Source of the DNA: Streptomyces humi
GTDB taxonomy: Bacteria; Actinomycetota; Actinomycetes; Streptomycetales; Streptomycetaceae
Length of the DNA stretch: 48,677 nt
Assembly: GCF_001005085.2 (NCBI RefSeq)
Contig: NZ_LBMU02000086.1
Location: 1-48,677 of the forward strand
Direction of reading: 5' to 3'
Part shown: positions 16,209 to 23,351 of the stretch, piece by piece
Layout of the letters: each line of letters starts with the position of its first letter
Numbering within the stretch: the first letter of the stretch is position 1
The notes under the pieces: generated by a model
What the model saw: only the letters and a program-made list of their open reading frames with translations
Database searches by the model: none
Told to the model about the DNA's origin: nothing
Translations under genes and position numbers: made by a program

Positions 16209-16679
16209 TCACTCCCCCGCGTGGGCGCGGAGCGCGGCGAGGGCCCGGTCGGCGTGCGTGTTCATGCGCAGTTCGCTGCGGACAACCTCCAGGACGGTAC
16301 GGTCCGGGGCGATGACGAAGGTGGCCCGCCGGGTCGGGGCGAGCGAGAAACCGCGCTTGACGCCGAACAGCTCCCGGACCGTGCCGTCGGCGTCGGAGAG
16401 CAGCGGCATGCCGAGGGTGTGCTTGCCGGAGAACTCCTGCTGCCGCTCCACGGTGTCCCCGCTGATCCCGACGGGCCGGGCGCCGGCGGCCGCGAACTCG
16501 CCCGCCAGGTCCCGGAAGTGGCAGGCCTCCGCGGTGCAGCCCGCCGACAGGGCCGCCGGGTAGAAGAAGAGCACGACCGGCCCGTCGGCCAGCAGTTCCG
16601 TGAGCGTCCGGACCGTACCGGTCTCGTCCGGCAGCGCGAAGTCCTCGACCGTGGTTCCGACCTCGATGGTTCCGGCCAT
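16209..16679 (-). CDS. Peroxiredoxin (BCP/PrxQ type)
   Basis: A 156-residue thiol peroxidase that reduces H2O2 and organic hydroperoxides. Peroxidatic Cys48 and resolving Cys53 have the C-x4-C spacing of BCP/PrxQ enzymes (SAGCTAEACHFRD). The residues before Cys48 read YPAALSAGC where relatives commonly have a proline-threonine pair close to the Cys, a mild deviation. The start codon directly abuts the DoxX-like stop codon, so the two are translationally coupled. It ends 9 bp from the convergent AKR gene. Confidence 0.88.
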   Translation of the reverse strand: MAGTIEVGTTVEDFALPDETGTVRTLTELLADGPVVLFFYPAALSAGCTAEACHFRDLAGEFAAAGARPVGISGDTVERQQEFSGKHTLGMPLLSDADGTVRELFGVKRGFSLAPTRRATFVIAPDRTVLEVVRSELRMNTHADRALAALRAHAGE

Positions 16680-17057
16680 CTAGCGGCCCTCCTCGTCACG
16701 TGCGACACCGCGCGCCCACAGCACCAGGGGGACCTGGAGCGGCAGCCGGGCGAGGGCCGCGGTCCGGTACGGTTGCGGCCGCTTCTGCCAGTCGACGGCC
16801 ATCTGCACGTTGGCGGGGAACACGCCGACGAAGAAGGCGGCGGCCGCCCGGGCCGCCGCCGCGCGGGTGCGCGGCAGCGCGATCCCCGCGGCCAGCGCCA
16901 GCTCCACGGCCCCGCTCCCGTACGTCCAGGTCCGCGGCGACCCCGGCAGGGCCTTGGGGATGGTGGCGTCGAACTGCTTCGGCACGGCGAAATGGGCGAC
17001 ACCGGCGGCGGCCAGCAGCCCCGCCAGCAACAGGGGTGAACGTTCGGACCGGGACAC
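16680..17057 (-). CDS. DoxX-like small membrane protein
   Basis: A 125-residue membrane protein with four hydrophobic segments and DoxX-family character (AGVAHFAVPKQFDATIPKALPG, then VELALAAGIALP and FPANVQMAVDW). DoxX-like proteins occur with redox and detoxification genes, but the activity of this branch is unknown. The GTG start is preceded by AGGAGG. With the peroxiredoxin it forms a two-gene operon, which suggests an oxidative-stress role for the membrane partner; this is inference. Confidence 0.8.
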   Translation of the reverse strand: MSRSERSPLLLAGLLAAAGVAHFAVPKQFDATIPKALPGSPRTWTYGSGAVELALAAGIALPRTRAAAARAAAAFFVGVFPANVQMAVDWQKRPQPYRTAALARLPLQVPLVLWARGVARDEEGR

Positions 17058-17090
17058 GCAGCCTCCTCTGACGACCTGCGCCGGATATTA

Positions 17091-17120
17091 CCCGGCGGTA
17101 CGGTCCCGGTCCGCGCCGGG
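17091..17120 (-). terminator. Possible hairpin terminator after the GH43 gene
   Basis: CCCGGCG and CGCCGGG form a 7-bp stem around a 16-nt loop just beyond the GH43 stop on the minus strand, before the DoxX gene. There is no U-run, so termination is uncertain. Confidence 0.35.
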
Positions 17121-17122
17121 CC

Positions 17123-18565
17123 CTACTCCTGGTAGTAGGTGGCGTCCTGCTTGTCCAGCGTGGTGCTGACCGTCCGGACGTAGAGCAGGTTGTCGTAGTG
17201 CCGTACGTACCGGCCCGGGTAGTTGTACGACTCCAGGGAGAGGCCGGCCGGGTCGGCGAGGCCGGCCCGCTGGTGGAACGAGGCGTCGCCGTCGAAGGTG
17301 GCGGTGCCGTCGTCCTTCTCCAGCCACACCTCGAAGTTCCTGTGCCGCAGGTAGTAGCCGGGGTAGTTGGCCGACTCCAGCGAGACGGTGCCGGTGCCGG
17401 CGAGTCCGCTGACGATCCGGAACTGGGAGTCGGCGAGGTCGGTCACGTTCGCCTCGGTCCGCGCGCGGAAGTCGTAGTGGCGGATGTAGCGGTCCGGGTA
17501 GTTGTACGAGGAGAGGCGGACCGGGGTGACGCCGTCGGCGACCGGGACGCCGAAGTCCGGGGTGCCGTCGGCGTTCCAGTAGATCTTCTGCATGCGGGTA
17601 CGGCGGTTGGGGTCGTTCAGCGGATCGCCGGTGATGTCCTTGTAGTTGCGGTCGTGGTAGACGAGGACGTCCGACTTCCCGTCCTCGGAGACGGTGAACG
17701 AGTTGTGCCCGGGCCCGTACTGCGAGGTCGCGGCGTCGGTCTTGAGGACGGGCGTCGGGCTCTTGGTCCAGGAGGCGGCGTCGAGCAGGTCCGAGGACGC
17801 GGACGCGGTGAGCATGCCGAGGCAGTAGTTGGCGTCGGTGGCGCTGGCGGAATAGGTCATGAAGACCTTGCCGCCGTGCTGGACGACGGCCGGGCCCTCG
17901 TTGACCTTGTAGCCGACCGTCTCCCAGGAGAGCGTGGGCCGGGAGATCTCCACCGGAGTGCCGCTGATGGTCCAGGGGTTGGCCAACTCGGCGATGAAGA
18001 GGCTGGTGTTGTTGTCCTCGGAGGGGTTGTGCTGCGCCCACGCCAGATAGCGCACGCCGTTCACGACGAAGGTGGTGGCGTCGAGCGAGAAGCTCTCCCA
18101 GGCGGTGGTGATCTGGCCCTTCTCGGTCCAGGTGCCGGTGAGCGGGTCGGCGGCGTCGGTCTCCAGGACGTACATGCGGATCGCCCAGACGTCACTGGTG
18201 GAGCCGGCGGCGAAGTACACGTACCACTTGCCGTCGATGTGGTGGATCTCGGGCGCCCAGATGTGTGCGCCCATGACACCGCCGGCGTGCTTGGTCCAGA
18301 TGGTGGTCTCGGGGGCGGTGGCCAGGCCCTGGAGGGTGGCGGCCCGGCGCAGCACGATCCGGTCGTACTCGGGGACGGTCGCGGTGAAGTAGTAGTAGCC
18401 GTCGGTGTGTTTGTAGATGTGCGGGTCGGCCCGCTGTTCGGCGAGGGGGTTGGTGAAGGTCACGGCGGGAGAGGAGGGGACGGCCGCGTGAGCGGGGGTG
18501 GCGGTCAGGATCAGGGCGAGTGCGGCCAGGACGGCGGTCAGCGCCCGGCCGATGAGACGTCTCAC
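17123..18565 (-). CDS. Secreted GH43 arabinan enzyme with C-terminal AbfB (CBM42) domain
   Basis: A 480-residue secreted enzyme. A Sec signal peptide covers residues 1-27 (cleavage after AHA). The GH43 propeller carries the three carboxylates at expected places: Asp47 in RADPHIYK, Asp162 in LDATTF, Glu223 in NEGPAVV. From about residue 345 an AbfB/CBM42 beta-trefoil follows, with three related subdomains (SSYNYPDRYIRHYDF, ESANYPGYYLRHRNF, ESYNYPGRYVRHYDN) that bind arabinofuranose side chains. It probably releases arabinose or arabino-oligosaccharides from arabinan or arabinoxylan. It uses a GTG start. No transporter or regulator for arabinose is adjacent. Confidence 0.87.
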   Translation of the reverse strand: MRRLIGRALTAVLAALALILTATPAHAAVPSSPAVTFTNPLAEQRADPHIYKHTDGYYYFTATVPEYDRIVLRRAATLQGLATAPETTIWTKHAGGVMGAHIWAPEIHHIDGKWYVYFAAGSTSDVWAIRMYVLETDAADPLTGTWTEKGQITTAWESFSLDATTFVVNGVRYLAWAQHNPSEDNNTSLFIAELANPWTISGTPVEISRPTLSWETVGYKVNEGPAVVQHGGKVFMTYSASATDANYCLGMLTASASSDLLDAASWTKSPTPVLKTDAATSQYGPGHNSFTVSEDGKSDVLVYHDRNYKDITGDPLNDPNRRTRMQKIYWNADGTPDFGVPVADGVTPVRLSSYNYPDRYIRHYDFRARTEANVTDLADSQFRIVSGLAGTGTVSLESANYPGYYLRHRNFEVWLEKDDGTATFDGDASFHQRAGLADPAGLSLESYNYPGRYVRHYDNLLYVRTVSTTLDKQDATYYQE

Positions 18566-18596
18566 GGTGTGGAGGGTTCCTTCCGGCGGCCAGCAT

Positions 18597-18634
18597 GTTC
18601 GTAATATCGAACGACGTACGGAACTTCGACCGAA
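18597..18634. promoter_or_regulatory. Operator-like palindromes upstream of GH43
   Basis: Two inverted repeats lie upstream of the GH43 gene: GTTCG-taatat-CGAAC at 18597-18612 and TTCG-ac-CGAA at 18625-18634. Both use TTCG/CGAA half-sites, the type of element found in front of Streptomyces hemicellulase genes. They point to specific sugar-responsive control by a regulator encoded elsewhere. Confidence 0.5.
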
Positions 18635-18712
18635 AGGTAAGGGGGTGGCAATGACACGTCAATGGGTCGGACGTGCCGGGTTGAGATCCAAGGGCCTTGC
18701 GGGGCCGGGGTG

Positions 18713-19213
18713 TCACCCCTCGGCGGGCTCGTCCTCGACCGCGTACGACAGGAAGTCGTCCACCATGCGGTGGAAGAGCACGGCCAGCTGACGCAGCTCC
18801 TCGGGCCGCCATTCCCCGAGGGCCAGCTGCATGCCGCGGGCGCCGGCGTCCCGGACCCGGTCGACGGCCTCCCGGCCGGCGTCGGTGAGCTCGATCCGCT
18901 GGGCCCGGCGGTCGTCGGGGTCCGGGACGCGGGTGACATGGCCCGACCGCTGGAGCTGCTGCACCGTGCGGGTCACGTGCGACGCCTCGACTCCGAGCCG
19001 CTGCGCCAGCTCCCCCGGGCGCAGCGGCTCGGAGTCGGCGACCTGGCGCAGCAGTGCCACCGCGGCCCGGTCCAGCGGGACGCCCGCCAGGGTCATCAGC
19101 CGCTCGTGCTGACGGGCGCGGGTGCTCAGATAGGTGATGCGCGTCAGAGCGCGCTCGATCTCCACGACCTCCGGGGTCGCGGCGGGGACGCTGGACAGCG
19201 GTTCCGTGGACAT
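18713..19213 (-). CDS. MarR-family transcriptional regulator
   Basis: A 166-residue winged-helix MarR regulator. The core (residues about 35-140) contains LDRAAVALLRQVADSEPLRPGELAQRLGVEASHVTRTVQQLQRSGHVTRVPDPDDRRAQRIELTDAGRE, with the wing DPDDRRAQR typical of the family. MarR proteins usually repress until a phenolic or oxidant ligand binds. Its own promoter holds a 17-bp site (19235-19251) that is nearly identical to two sites between the P450 and alcohol dehydrogenase genes at 31.5 kb, which are candidate targets. No enzyme gene is divergent next to it; the closest is the SH3 protein at 19413. Confidence 0.88.
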   Translation of the reverse strand: MSTEPLSSVPAATPEVVEIERALTRITYLSTRARQHERLMTLAGVPLDRAAVALLRQVADSEPLRPGELAQRLGVEASHVTRTVQQLQRSGHVTRVPDPDDRRAQRIELTDAGREAVDRVRDAGARGMQLALGEWRPEELRQLAVLFHRMVDDFLSYAVEDEPAEG

Positions 19214-19234
19214 ACCGGCCAGTTTACCATGTCG

Positions 19235-19251
19235 TTGCGTAACTCAAGTAA
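19235..19251. promoter_or_regulatory. MarR-type operator copy A
   Basis: TTGCGTAACTCAAGTAA lies 22 bp upstream of the MarR start codon. It matches the site at 31511-31527 at 16 of 17 positions and the site at 31483-31499 at 15 of 17. The shared pattern is TTGC-n-T-r-ACTCAAGTAA, an imperfect palindrome of the TTnCTTGAnTCAAGnAA kind. Position suggests autoregulation. Confidence 0.65.
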
Positions 19252-19300
19252 GTAGCCACTCGTCTCACCGCCCGTGCCCCACGCCCCCCGTCCCCGGGAA

Positions 19301-19389
19301 CGTCCCACGCGTCCCCGGGCACGCGGGGACGACATGGCGCCCGCCGGTCACGGCAATCCTCCCCATCGTGATCACGCTTCGTGGTCACG
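19301..19389 (+). promoter_or_regulatory. Hairpin and paired palindromes upstream of the SH3 gene
   Basis: A GC-rich hairpin (CGTCCC at 19301-19306 with GGGACG at 19326-19331, plus inner GCGT/ACGC) is followed by two 10-bp palindromes, CGTGATCACG at 19367-19376 and CGTGGTCACG at 19380-19389, spaced 13 bp apart. They end 13 bp before the GGAGG of the SH3 gene. They look like a double operator or leader element; the binding factor is unknown. Confidence 0.45.
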
Positions 19390-19412
19390 AGCACGACAGC
19401 ACGGAGGTTTCC

Positions 19413-19832
19413 ATGTCCCGTCGGATCCTGAAGAACGGCCTGCTGGCCACCGTCGCGGTGTTCGCGTTCCTGCCCACGGCCGGAGCCGCCACCGCGAGCG
19501 CCGCCACCCCGATCCCCGCGCCCCAGGGAATCGTGCAGTACTACAACTACACCACCCTGCCCGCCCAGGTGGCCCGCCCTCACCACCGGCACTACGGGTA
19601 CCGCGGCGTCGGCCGGGTCACCACGCACCACGTCCGCCTCAACGTCCGTTCCGGCCCGAGCACCCGCTACCGCGTCGTCGGCCACCGACACAGCAACCGG
19701 CTCGTCCCGGTGACCTGCAAGGCGTACGGCGGCTCGGTGCGCGGCAACCACACCTGGTACCGGCTCCCGCACCGCGAGGGGTACGTCGCCGCCCGCTACG
19801 TCCGGGTCGGGCACGCCGTTCCCTGGTGCTGA
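19413..19832 (+). CDS. Secreted bacterial SH3-domain protein
   Basis: A 139-residue exported protein. A Sec signal peptide occupies about residues 1-30 (RRILKNGLLATVAVFAFLPTAGAATASA). The mature part is a single SH3b domain of the SH3_3 type (VRLNVRSGPSTRYRVVG, then TWYRLPHREGYVAARYVRV), often used to bind cell-wall peptides. Two cysteines, one in the domain and one at the C-terminus, may pair. No catalytic domain is attached, so it is a binding or structural protein of unknown role. The ATG start has GGAGG 5 bases upstream; longer in-frame starts lack it. Confidence 0.82.
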   Translation: MSRRILKNGLLATVAVFAFLPTAGAATASAATPIPAPQGIVQYYNYTTLPAQVARPHHRHYGYRGVGRVTTHHVRLNVRSGPSTRYRVVGHRHSNRLVPVTCKAYGGSVRGNHTWYRLPHREGYVAARYVRVGHAVPWC

Positions 19833-19876
19833 CACCCCCGCGGCACTGACGCCCCGCTCCCGCCGTACTCCCTGAC

Positions 19877-19926
19877 CGTCGAGGCCTGTTCGGGAACCCC
19901 CGGGTTTCACGAACGGGCCTTCGACG
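19877..19926 (+). terminator. Strong hairpin terminator after the SH3 gene
   Basis: A long stem pairs 19877-19892 (beginning CGTCGAGGCC) with 19910-19926 (beginning CGAACGGGCC) with one bulge, around a GC-rich loop. It sits 44 bp after the SH3 stop and 118 bp before the next start. The U-tract is poor, as usual for Streptomyces. The left arm contains CGAGGCCTGTTCGGG, which also occurs twice at 37076-37120. Confidence 0.65.
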
Positions 19927-20044
19927 CGCCCCCCGTTTCACCGTCTTCACACCTGTCCGCCGATTGCGGGCCCGGTTCCCATGGGAAGCCATCCCGACAA
20001 CAGGGGCGAAACGCCCATAGCGTAATGAAGTCGAGGCACGCACC

Positions 20045-20809
20045 ATGCGGCACCCCGAAGGAGCGCCCACCACCCCACCGGACGATTCGCCCGCGGCGCG
20101 GCTGCGCGAGCTCAAGGAGCGCACGGGGCTGAGCCTGGCGGCGCTGGCCGCCCGCACCCCGTACAGCAAGTCGGCCTGGCACCGCTACCTCTCCGGCGCG
20201 AAACGGCCGCCGCGCCCGGCCGTCGAGGCGCTGGCCCGGCTCGCAGGCGCCGATCCGGCCACCGTACTGGCGCTGTACGAGGCCGCCGAGGCGGAGCCGG
20301 CGGTCGAGCCGGCCGCGCGGCAGCCGCGGGCCGGGCGGTGGTGGCGGCTGCCGCTGACCGTGCTCGCACTGCTCACCGTGGCCGGGGTCACGGCCACCGC
20401 CGTGACCGTGTCGTACCGGCGCGGCACGCCGGACGCGCAGCCCGTGTCCGCGGCGCCGAGGTGCCACGGCCGGTCCTGTCAGGGCGAGTTGCCGAACGCT
20501 TCGGCGTGCGCCCGGGACGCGCAGACCAAGAGCGCCGTCGCCGACGCCGCCTACGACGTCCGGCTGCGCTGGTCCCCCACCTGCGGCACGGCCTGGTCCG
20601 AGGTACGGCTGCACACCCCGCACGCCCGGGAGGTGTCGGTCAGGGCCGGGCAGGACGTGCTCTCCGCGAGTTATCCCGCCGAGGACTCCGCCGGCTACAC
20701 CAGTCCGATGCTCGCGGTGCCGACGCCCCGCGGCGTGGAGGCCTGCGCCGACGTCGAGGGGAAACTGGCGTGCACCGGGCTGGAGGCCCAGCCCGATCTG
20801 GAGGAGTGA
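20045..20809 (+). CDS. HTH / transmembrane / DUF2690 protein
   Basis: A 254-residue single-pass membrane protein. Residues about 15-80 form an XRE-like HTH (LRELKERTGLSLAALAARTPYSKSAWHRYLSGAKRPP). Residues about 96-120 form one transmembrane helix (WRLPLTVLALLTVAGVTATAVTVSY). The extracytoplasmic part is a DUF2690 domain with paired cysteines and the signature SPTCGTAWSEVRL. The layout suggests a DNA-binding cytoplasmic head linked to a sensor outside the membrane, but no function has been established for the family to my knowledge. The ATG follows GAGG with 8-base spacing. Confidence 0.8.
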   Translation: MRHPEGAPTTPPDDSPAARLRELKERTGLSLAALAARTPYSKSAWHRYLSGAKRPPRPAVEALARLAGADPATVLALYEAAEAEPAVEPAARQPRAGRWWRLPLTVLALLTVAGVTATAVTVSYRRGTPDAQPVSAAPRCHGRSCQGELPNASACARDAQTKSAVADAAYDVRLRWSPTCGTAWSEVRLHTPHAREVSVRAGQDVLSASYPAEDSAGYTSPMLAVPTPRGVEACADVEGKLACTGLEAQPDLEE

Positions 20810-20817
20810 GGGAAAAG

Positions 20818-20850
20818 CGGCGCCGCGCCCGTGGAAGGAGCGCGGCGCCG
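20818..20850 (-). terminator. Bidirectional terminator between DUF2690 and AAHS transporter genes
   Basis: A perfect 11-bp stem (CGGCGCCGCGC and its complement) with an 11-nt loop lies between two convergent genes. Read on the minus strand it is followed by CTTTTCCC, giving a proper intrinsic terminator for the transporter gene. Confidence 0.8.
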
Positions 20851-20868
20851 GACCGCTGGGACGTGCCG

Positions 20869-22194
20869 TCAGTGGGCGGCGGCCAGTTCCTCCCGGTCCT
20901 CGCGGGCCCGCGGCTGTCGCGCCGAGCGCAGGGCGGCGATGCCGATGAACACCATCGAGGAGACACCGGCCAGCGCGAACGCGGTGAAGCCCCAGTCGCC
21001 GTTGCCCGCCGCGAGCAACTGGCCGCCCAGCCACGGGCCGAAGACGGCGCCGAAGCGGCCCATGCCGGAGGTCCAGCCGACGGCGGTGGCGCGGTTGTCC
21101 GGGGTGGAGCGGATGGAGACGGTCGCGTAGATCATCGTCTGGGCGCTGTTGAGGAAGACGCCGGTGAGGAAGACGACCAGGGTGGTCACACCCATCGGCA
21201 GGTGGACGCTGAGCAGATAGACGCCGACGGCGGTGAGGGCGAACCAGACAGCGGCGATGCGCGGGGCGCCGAAGCGGTCGGCGGCGCGGCCGGCCAGCAG
21301 CATGCCCACGATCCCGCCGAGGTTGAACACGACCACGAAGGTGAGGGCGTTGGCGAGTGCGTAGCCCTCGGTGCGCATCAGGGTGGGCAGCCAGGTGGCG
21401 ACACCGTAGACCAGCAGCAGACCGCCGAAGGAGGCCAGCCAGTAGAGCAGGGTCTGGAGCCACTCGCCGCCGCGGAACAGGCCGAGCAGCGCGTCCCAGC
21501 GGTCGGCGGCGGTCTTCCTGGCCGCGGCGGTGGGCAGTTCGACCTGGTAGCGGTCGGCCAGGTCGGCGGCCTCCGCGGTGCGGCCCTTGGCGACCAGGAA
21601 GCTCAGCGACTCCGGCAGGAACCGGATCAGGACGGGGACGAAGAGCAGCGGGAGCACGCACACCCAGAACGCGGACCGCCAGCCGAACGGGTCGATCAGC
21701 CACTTGGCCACGTACGCGGAGAGGATGCCCCCGGCGTGGTGGGCCGTCATGAGCAGGCCGATGGTGATCGCCACCCGGCCACCCCTGGCGTAGTCGGAGA
21801 CCATGCTGATCGCGGTCGGCAGCAGCCCGCCGAGGCCGACCCCGGCCAGGGTGCGGCCGAGGCCGAAGACCGCGACGCTGCCCGAGACCGCGCAGATGCC
21901 GGAGGCCAGCGAGAACAGCGTGACGCAGCCGGTCATCAGCTGCTTGCGGCCGATCCGGTCCGCGACCGTGCCCGCGGTCAGGGCGCCCACCAGCATGCCG
22001 AACGTGGCGTAGGAGCCGAGGTCGCCCGCCTGGTCCGCGGTGAGGCCGAAGGTCTTCGTCTCCAGCAGGTGGGGCAGCACCGAGCCGTAGATGAACATGT
22101 CGAGGCCGTCGAAGAGCACGGCCAGCCAGCACAGGCCGACCACCAGAAGAGCCAGTCTGCCGCCGCGGGCGGAGGGGGCGGGTGAGGAGGACAT
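20869..22194 (-). CDS. AAHS-family MFS aromatic acid transporter (candidate gallate permease)
   Basis: A 441-residue major facilitator with 12 predicted helices. The signature DGLDMFIYGSVLP at the first helix and ADRIGRK in loop 2-3 match the aromatic acid:H+ symporter (AAHS) family, which includes PcaK, BenK and GalT. The negatively charged Asp in DGLD is typically essential for uptake. Given the enzymes upstream, gallate or a related hydroxybenzoate is the likely substrate. It has its own upstream operator, TTGTTAACAA at 22318-22327, matching the regulator's own promoter. It is read in the same direction as the catabolic genes but after a terminator. Confidence 0.85.
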   Translation of the reverse strand: MSSSPAPSARGGRLALLVVGLCWLAVLFDGLDMFIYGSVLPHLLETKTFGLTADQAGDLGSYATFGMLVGALTAGTVADRIGRKQLMTGCVTLFSLASGICAVSGSVAVFGLGRTLAGVGLGGLLPTAISMVSDYARGGRVAITIGLLMTAHHAGGILSAYVAKWLIDPFGWRSAFWVCVLPLLFVPVLIRFLPESLSFLVAKGRTAEAADLADRYQVELPTAAARKTAADRWDALLGLFRGGEWLQTLLYWLASFGGLLLVYGVATWLPTLMRTEGYALANALTFVVVFNLGGIVGMLLAGRAADRFGAPRIAAVWFALTAVGVYLLSVHLPMGVTTLVVFLTGVFLNSAQTMIYATVSIRSTPDNRATAVGWTSGMGRFGAVFGPWLGGQLLAAGNGDWGFTAFALAGVSSMVFIGIAALRSARQPRAREDREELAAAH

Positions 22195-22317
22195 CGTTGT
22201 TTTCCTCTCGTCCAGGAGGCGTTCCCTGGAGGGGATCAGTGAGCGGGCCGCGCGGCTCGTGCGGCTGGCCCGTGGTGCGCTAGACGTTAAGGACCCCGAT
22301 CCCGAGTGTCAACGTTT

Positions 22318-22327
22318 TTGTTAACAA
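22318..22327. promoter_or_regulatory. GntR-type operator upstream of the aromatic transporter
   Basis: A perfect palindrome TTGTTAACAA. It shares TTGTnAACAA with the core of the operator upstream of the GntR gene (26666-26677), so the same regulator probably controls transport and catabolism. Confidence 0.65.
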
Positions 22328-22345
22328 TCTCAGGAAAGCGAAAGA

Positions 22346-22379
22346 GGGCGCCCCGCGCACAGCCGTGCGCCGGGCACCC
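22346..22379 (-). terminator. Terminator of the aromatic catabolic operon
   Basis: A 15-bp stem with two mismatches around an AGCC loop lies 22 bp after the VOC dioxygenase stop. On the minus strand it runs into a TC-rich tract (CTCTTTCGCTTT). It separates the enzyme operon from the transporter gene. Confidence 0.7.
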
Positions 22380-22400
22380 CCCTTGCGGACCGGTGGCGGA

Positions 22401-23351
22401 TCAGGCGACCGGCGGTGTCCCGTGCGTGTGGAAGGACTCGATCGTCTTCAGGCCCCAGGCCTGCCCCTTGGCCCGCTCGGCCTCGGTCCAGGTGATCAGC
22501 GGCCAGTCGGGGGCCAGCACCAGCCGGGTCAGCGGGTTGCACAGCTCGATGCGGTTGCCGCCGGGCTCGTAGACGTACAGGAAGAACGTCTGCTGGATGG
22601 CGTGCTTGTGCGGGCCGGTCTCGATGAACACCCCGCTGTCGATGGCGAGATCGGCCGCGCGCAGCACGTCCTCACGGGTGTCGGTGGCGAACGCGATGTG
22701 GTGCAGGCGTCCGGCCGAGCCGGTCCAGTCGGACGTGTAGACGACGTCGTACGACTTGTTGGTGAAGGTCAGCCAGCGGGCGGCGATCCGCCCCGTGTCG
22801 AGGCGGATCTGCTCGGTCGGCCGGGCGCCCAGCACCCGTTCCTGGAAATCGGCGTTGGCGAGCACGTCGGCGGCCAGGAAGTTCACGTGGTCGAGGCGGC
22901 GGACGCCGACCCCCCGGTTGGGCTTGGCCTGCGGCTGGTTCTTCAGCGCCGGCCTGAGCCCGTCGGGGGCCTGGTAGTGCTCGCTCTCCCAGTAGAGGGC
23001 GTGCTCGTGGCCGTCCGGGTCGGTGGTCACGTAGAGCTTGCCGAGTCCGGGTTCGTCCTCGGTCCAGTGGCCGGTGCCGCCCGCCTCCTCGACCGCCCTG
23101 ACCCGCCGGTTCAGCGCCTCCTCGCTGGAGGTGCGCAGGGCGAGCCGGCCGAGGCCGGGCTGCTCGCGGGCGGTGAGCACCAGGCTGTGGTGCTCGTAGT
23201 CGTCGAAGGTGCGCAGGTAGACGGTGTCGCCGTGGCGGCCGTTGACGGTCAGTCCGAGGTAGTCCGTGAAGAAGGCGACGCTGGCGTCCAGGTCCGGGGT
23301 GAAGAGCTGGGCATGGCCGACATGGGCGATGTCACCGAGGGGCGGGGCCAT
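22401..23351 (-). CDS. VOC-superfamily extradiol ring-cleavage dioxygenase
   Basis: A 316-residue type I (VOC-fold) extradiol dioxygenase built of two tandem modules. The Fe(II) ligands in the C-terminal module are identifiable: His155 (RRLDHVNFL), His217 or 218 (RLHHIAF) and Glu269 (GNRIEL). The stretch His250-x7-Leu-Tyr259-x2-Glu-Pro-x-Gly-x3-Glu269 matches the extradiol signature except for its first position. It should open a catecholic ring meta to the hydroxyls. Its place among gal-like genes suggests gallate or a close relative as substrate (inference). ATG 23351 is fixed by AAGGAGG six bases upstream; the first 20 bp overlap the GalD-like gene. Confidence 0.85.
   Translation of the reverse strand: MAPPLGDIAHVGHAQLFTPDLDASVAFFTDYLGLTVNGRHGDTVYLRTFDDYEHHSLVLTAREQPGLGRLALRTSSEEALNRRVRAVEEAGGTGHWTEDEPGLGKLYVTTDPDGHEHALYWESEHYQAPDGLRPALKNQPQAKPNRGVGVRRLDHVNFLAADVLANADFQERVLGARPTEQIRLDTGRIAARWLTFTNKSYDVVYTSDWTGSAGRLHHIAFATDTREDVLRAADLAIDSGVFIETGPHKHAIQQTFFLYVYEPGGNRIELCNPLTRLVLAPDWPLITWTEAERAKGQAWGLKTIESFHTHGTPPVA

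Noticed and set aside
20338..22185. Long plus-strand open frame opposite the AAHS transporter
   Set aside because: Translation is low-complexity Gly/Asp/Gln/Val-rich, typical of antisense frames in GC-rich DNA; the opposite strand encodes a clear MFS protein with a terminator and operator.
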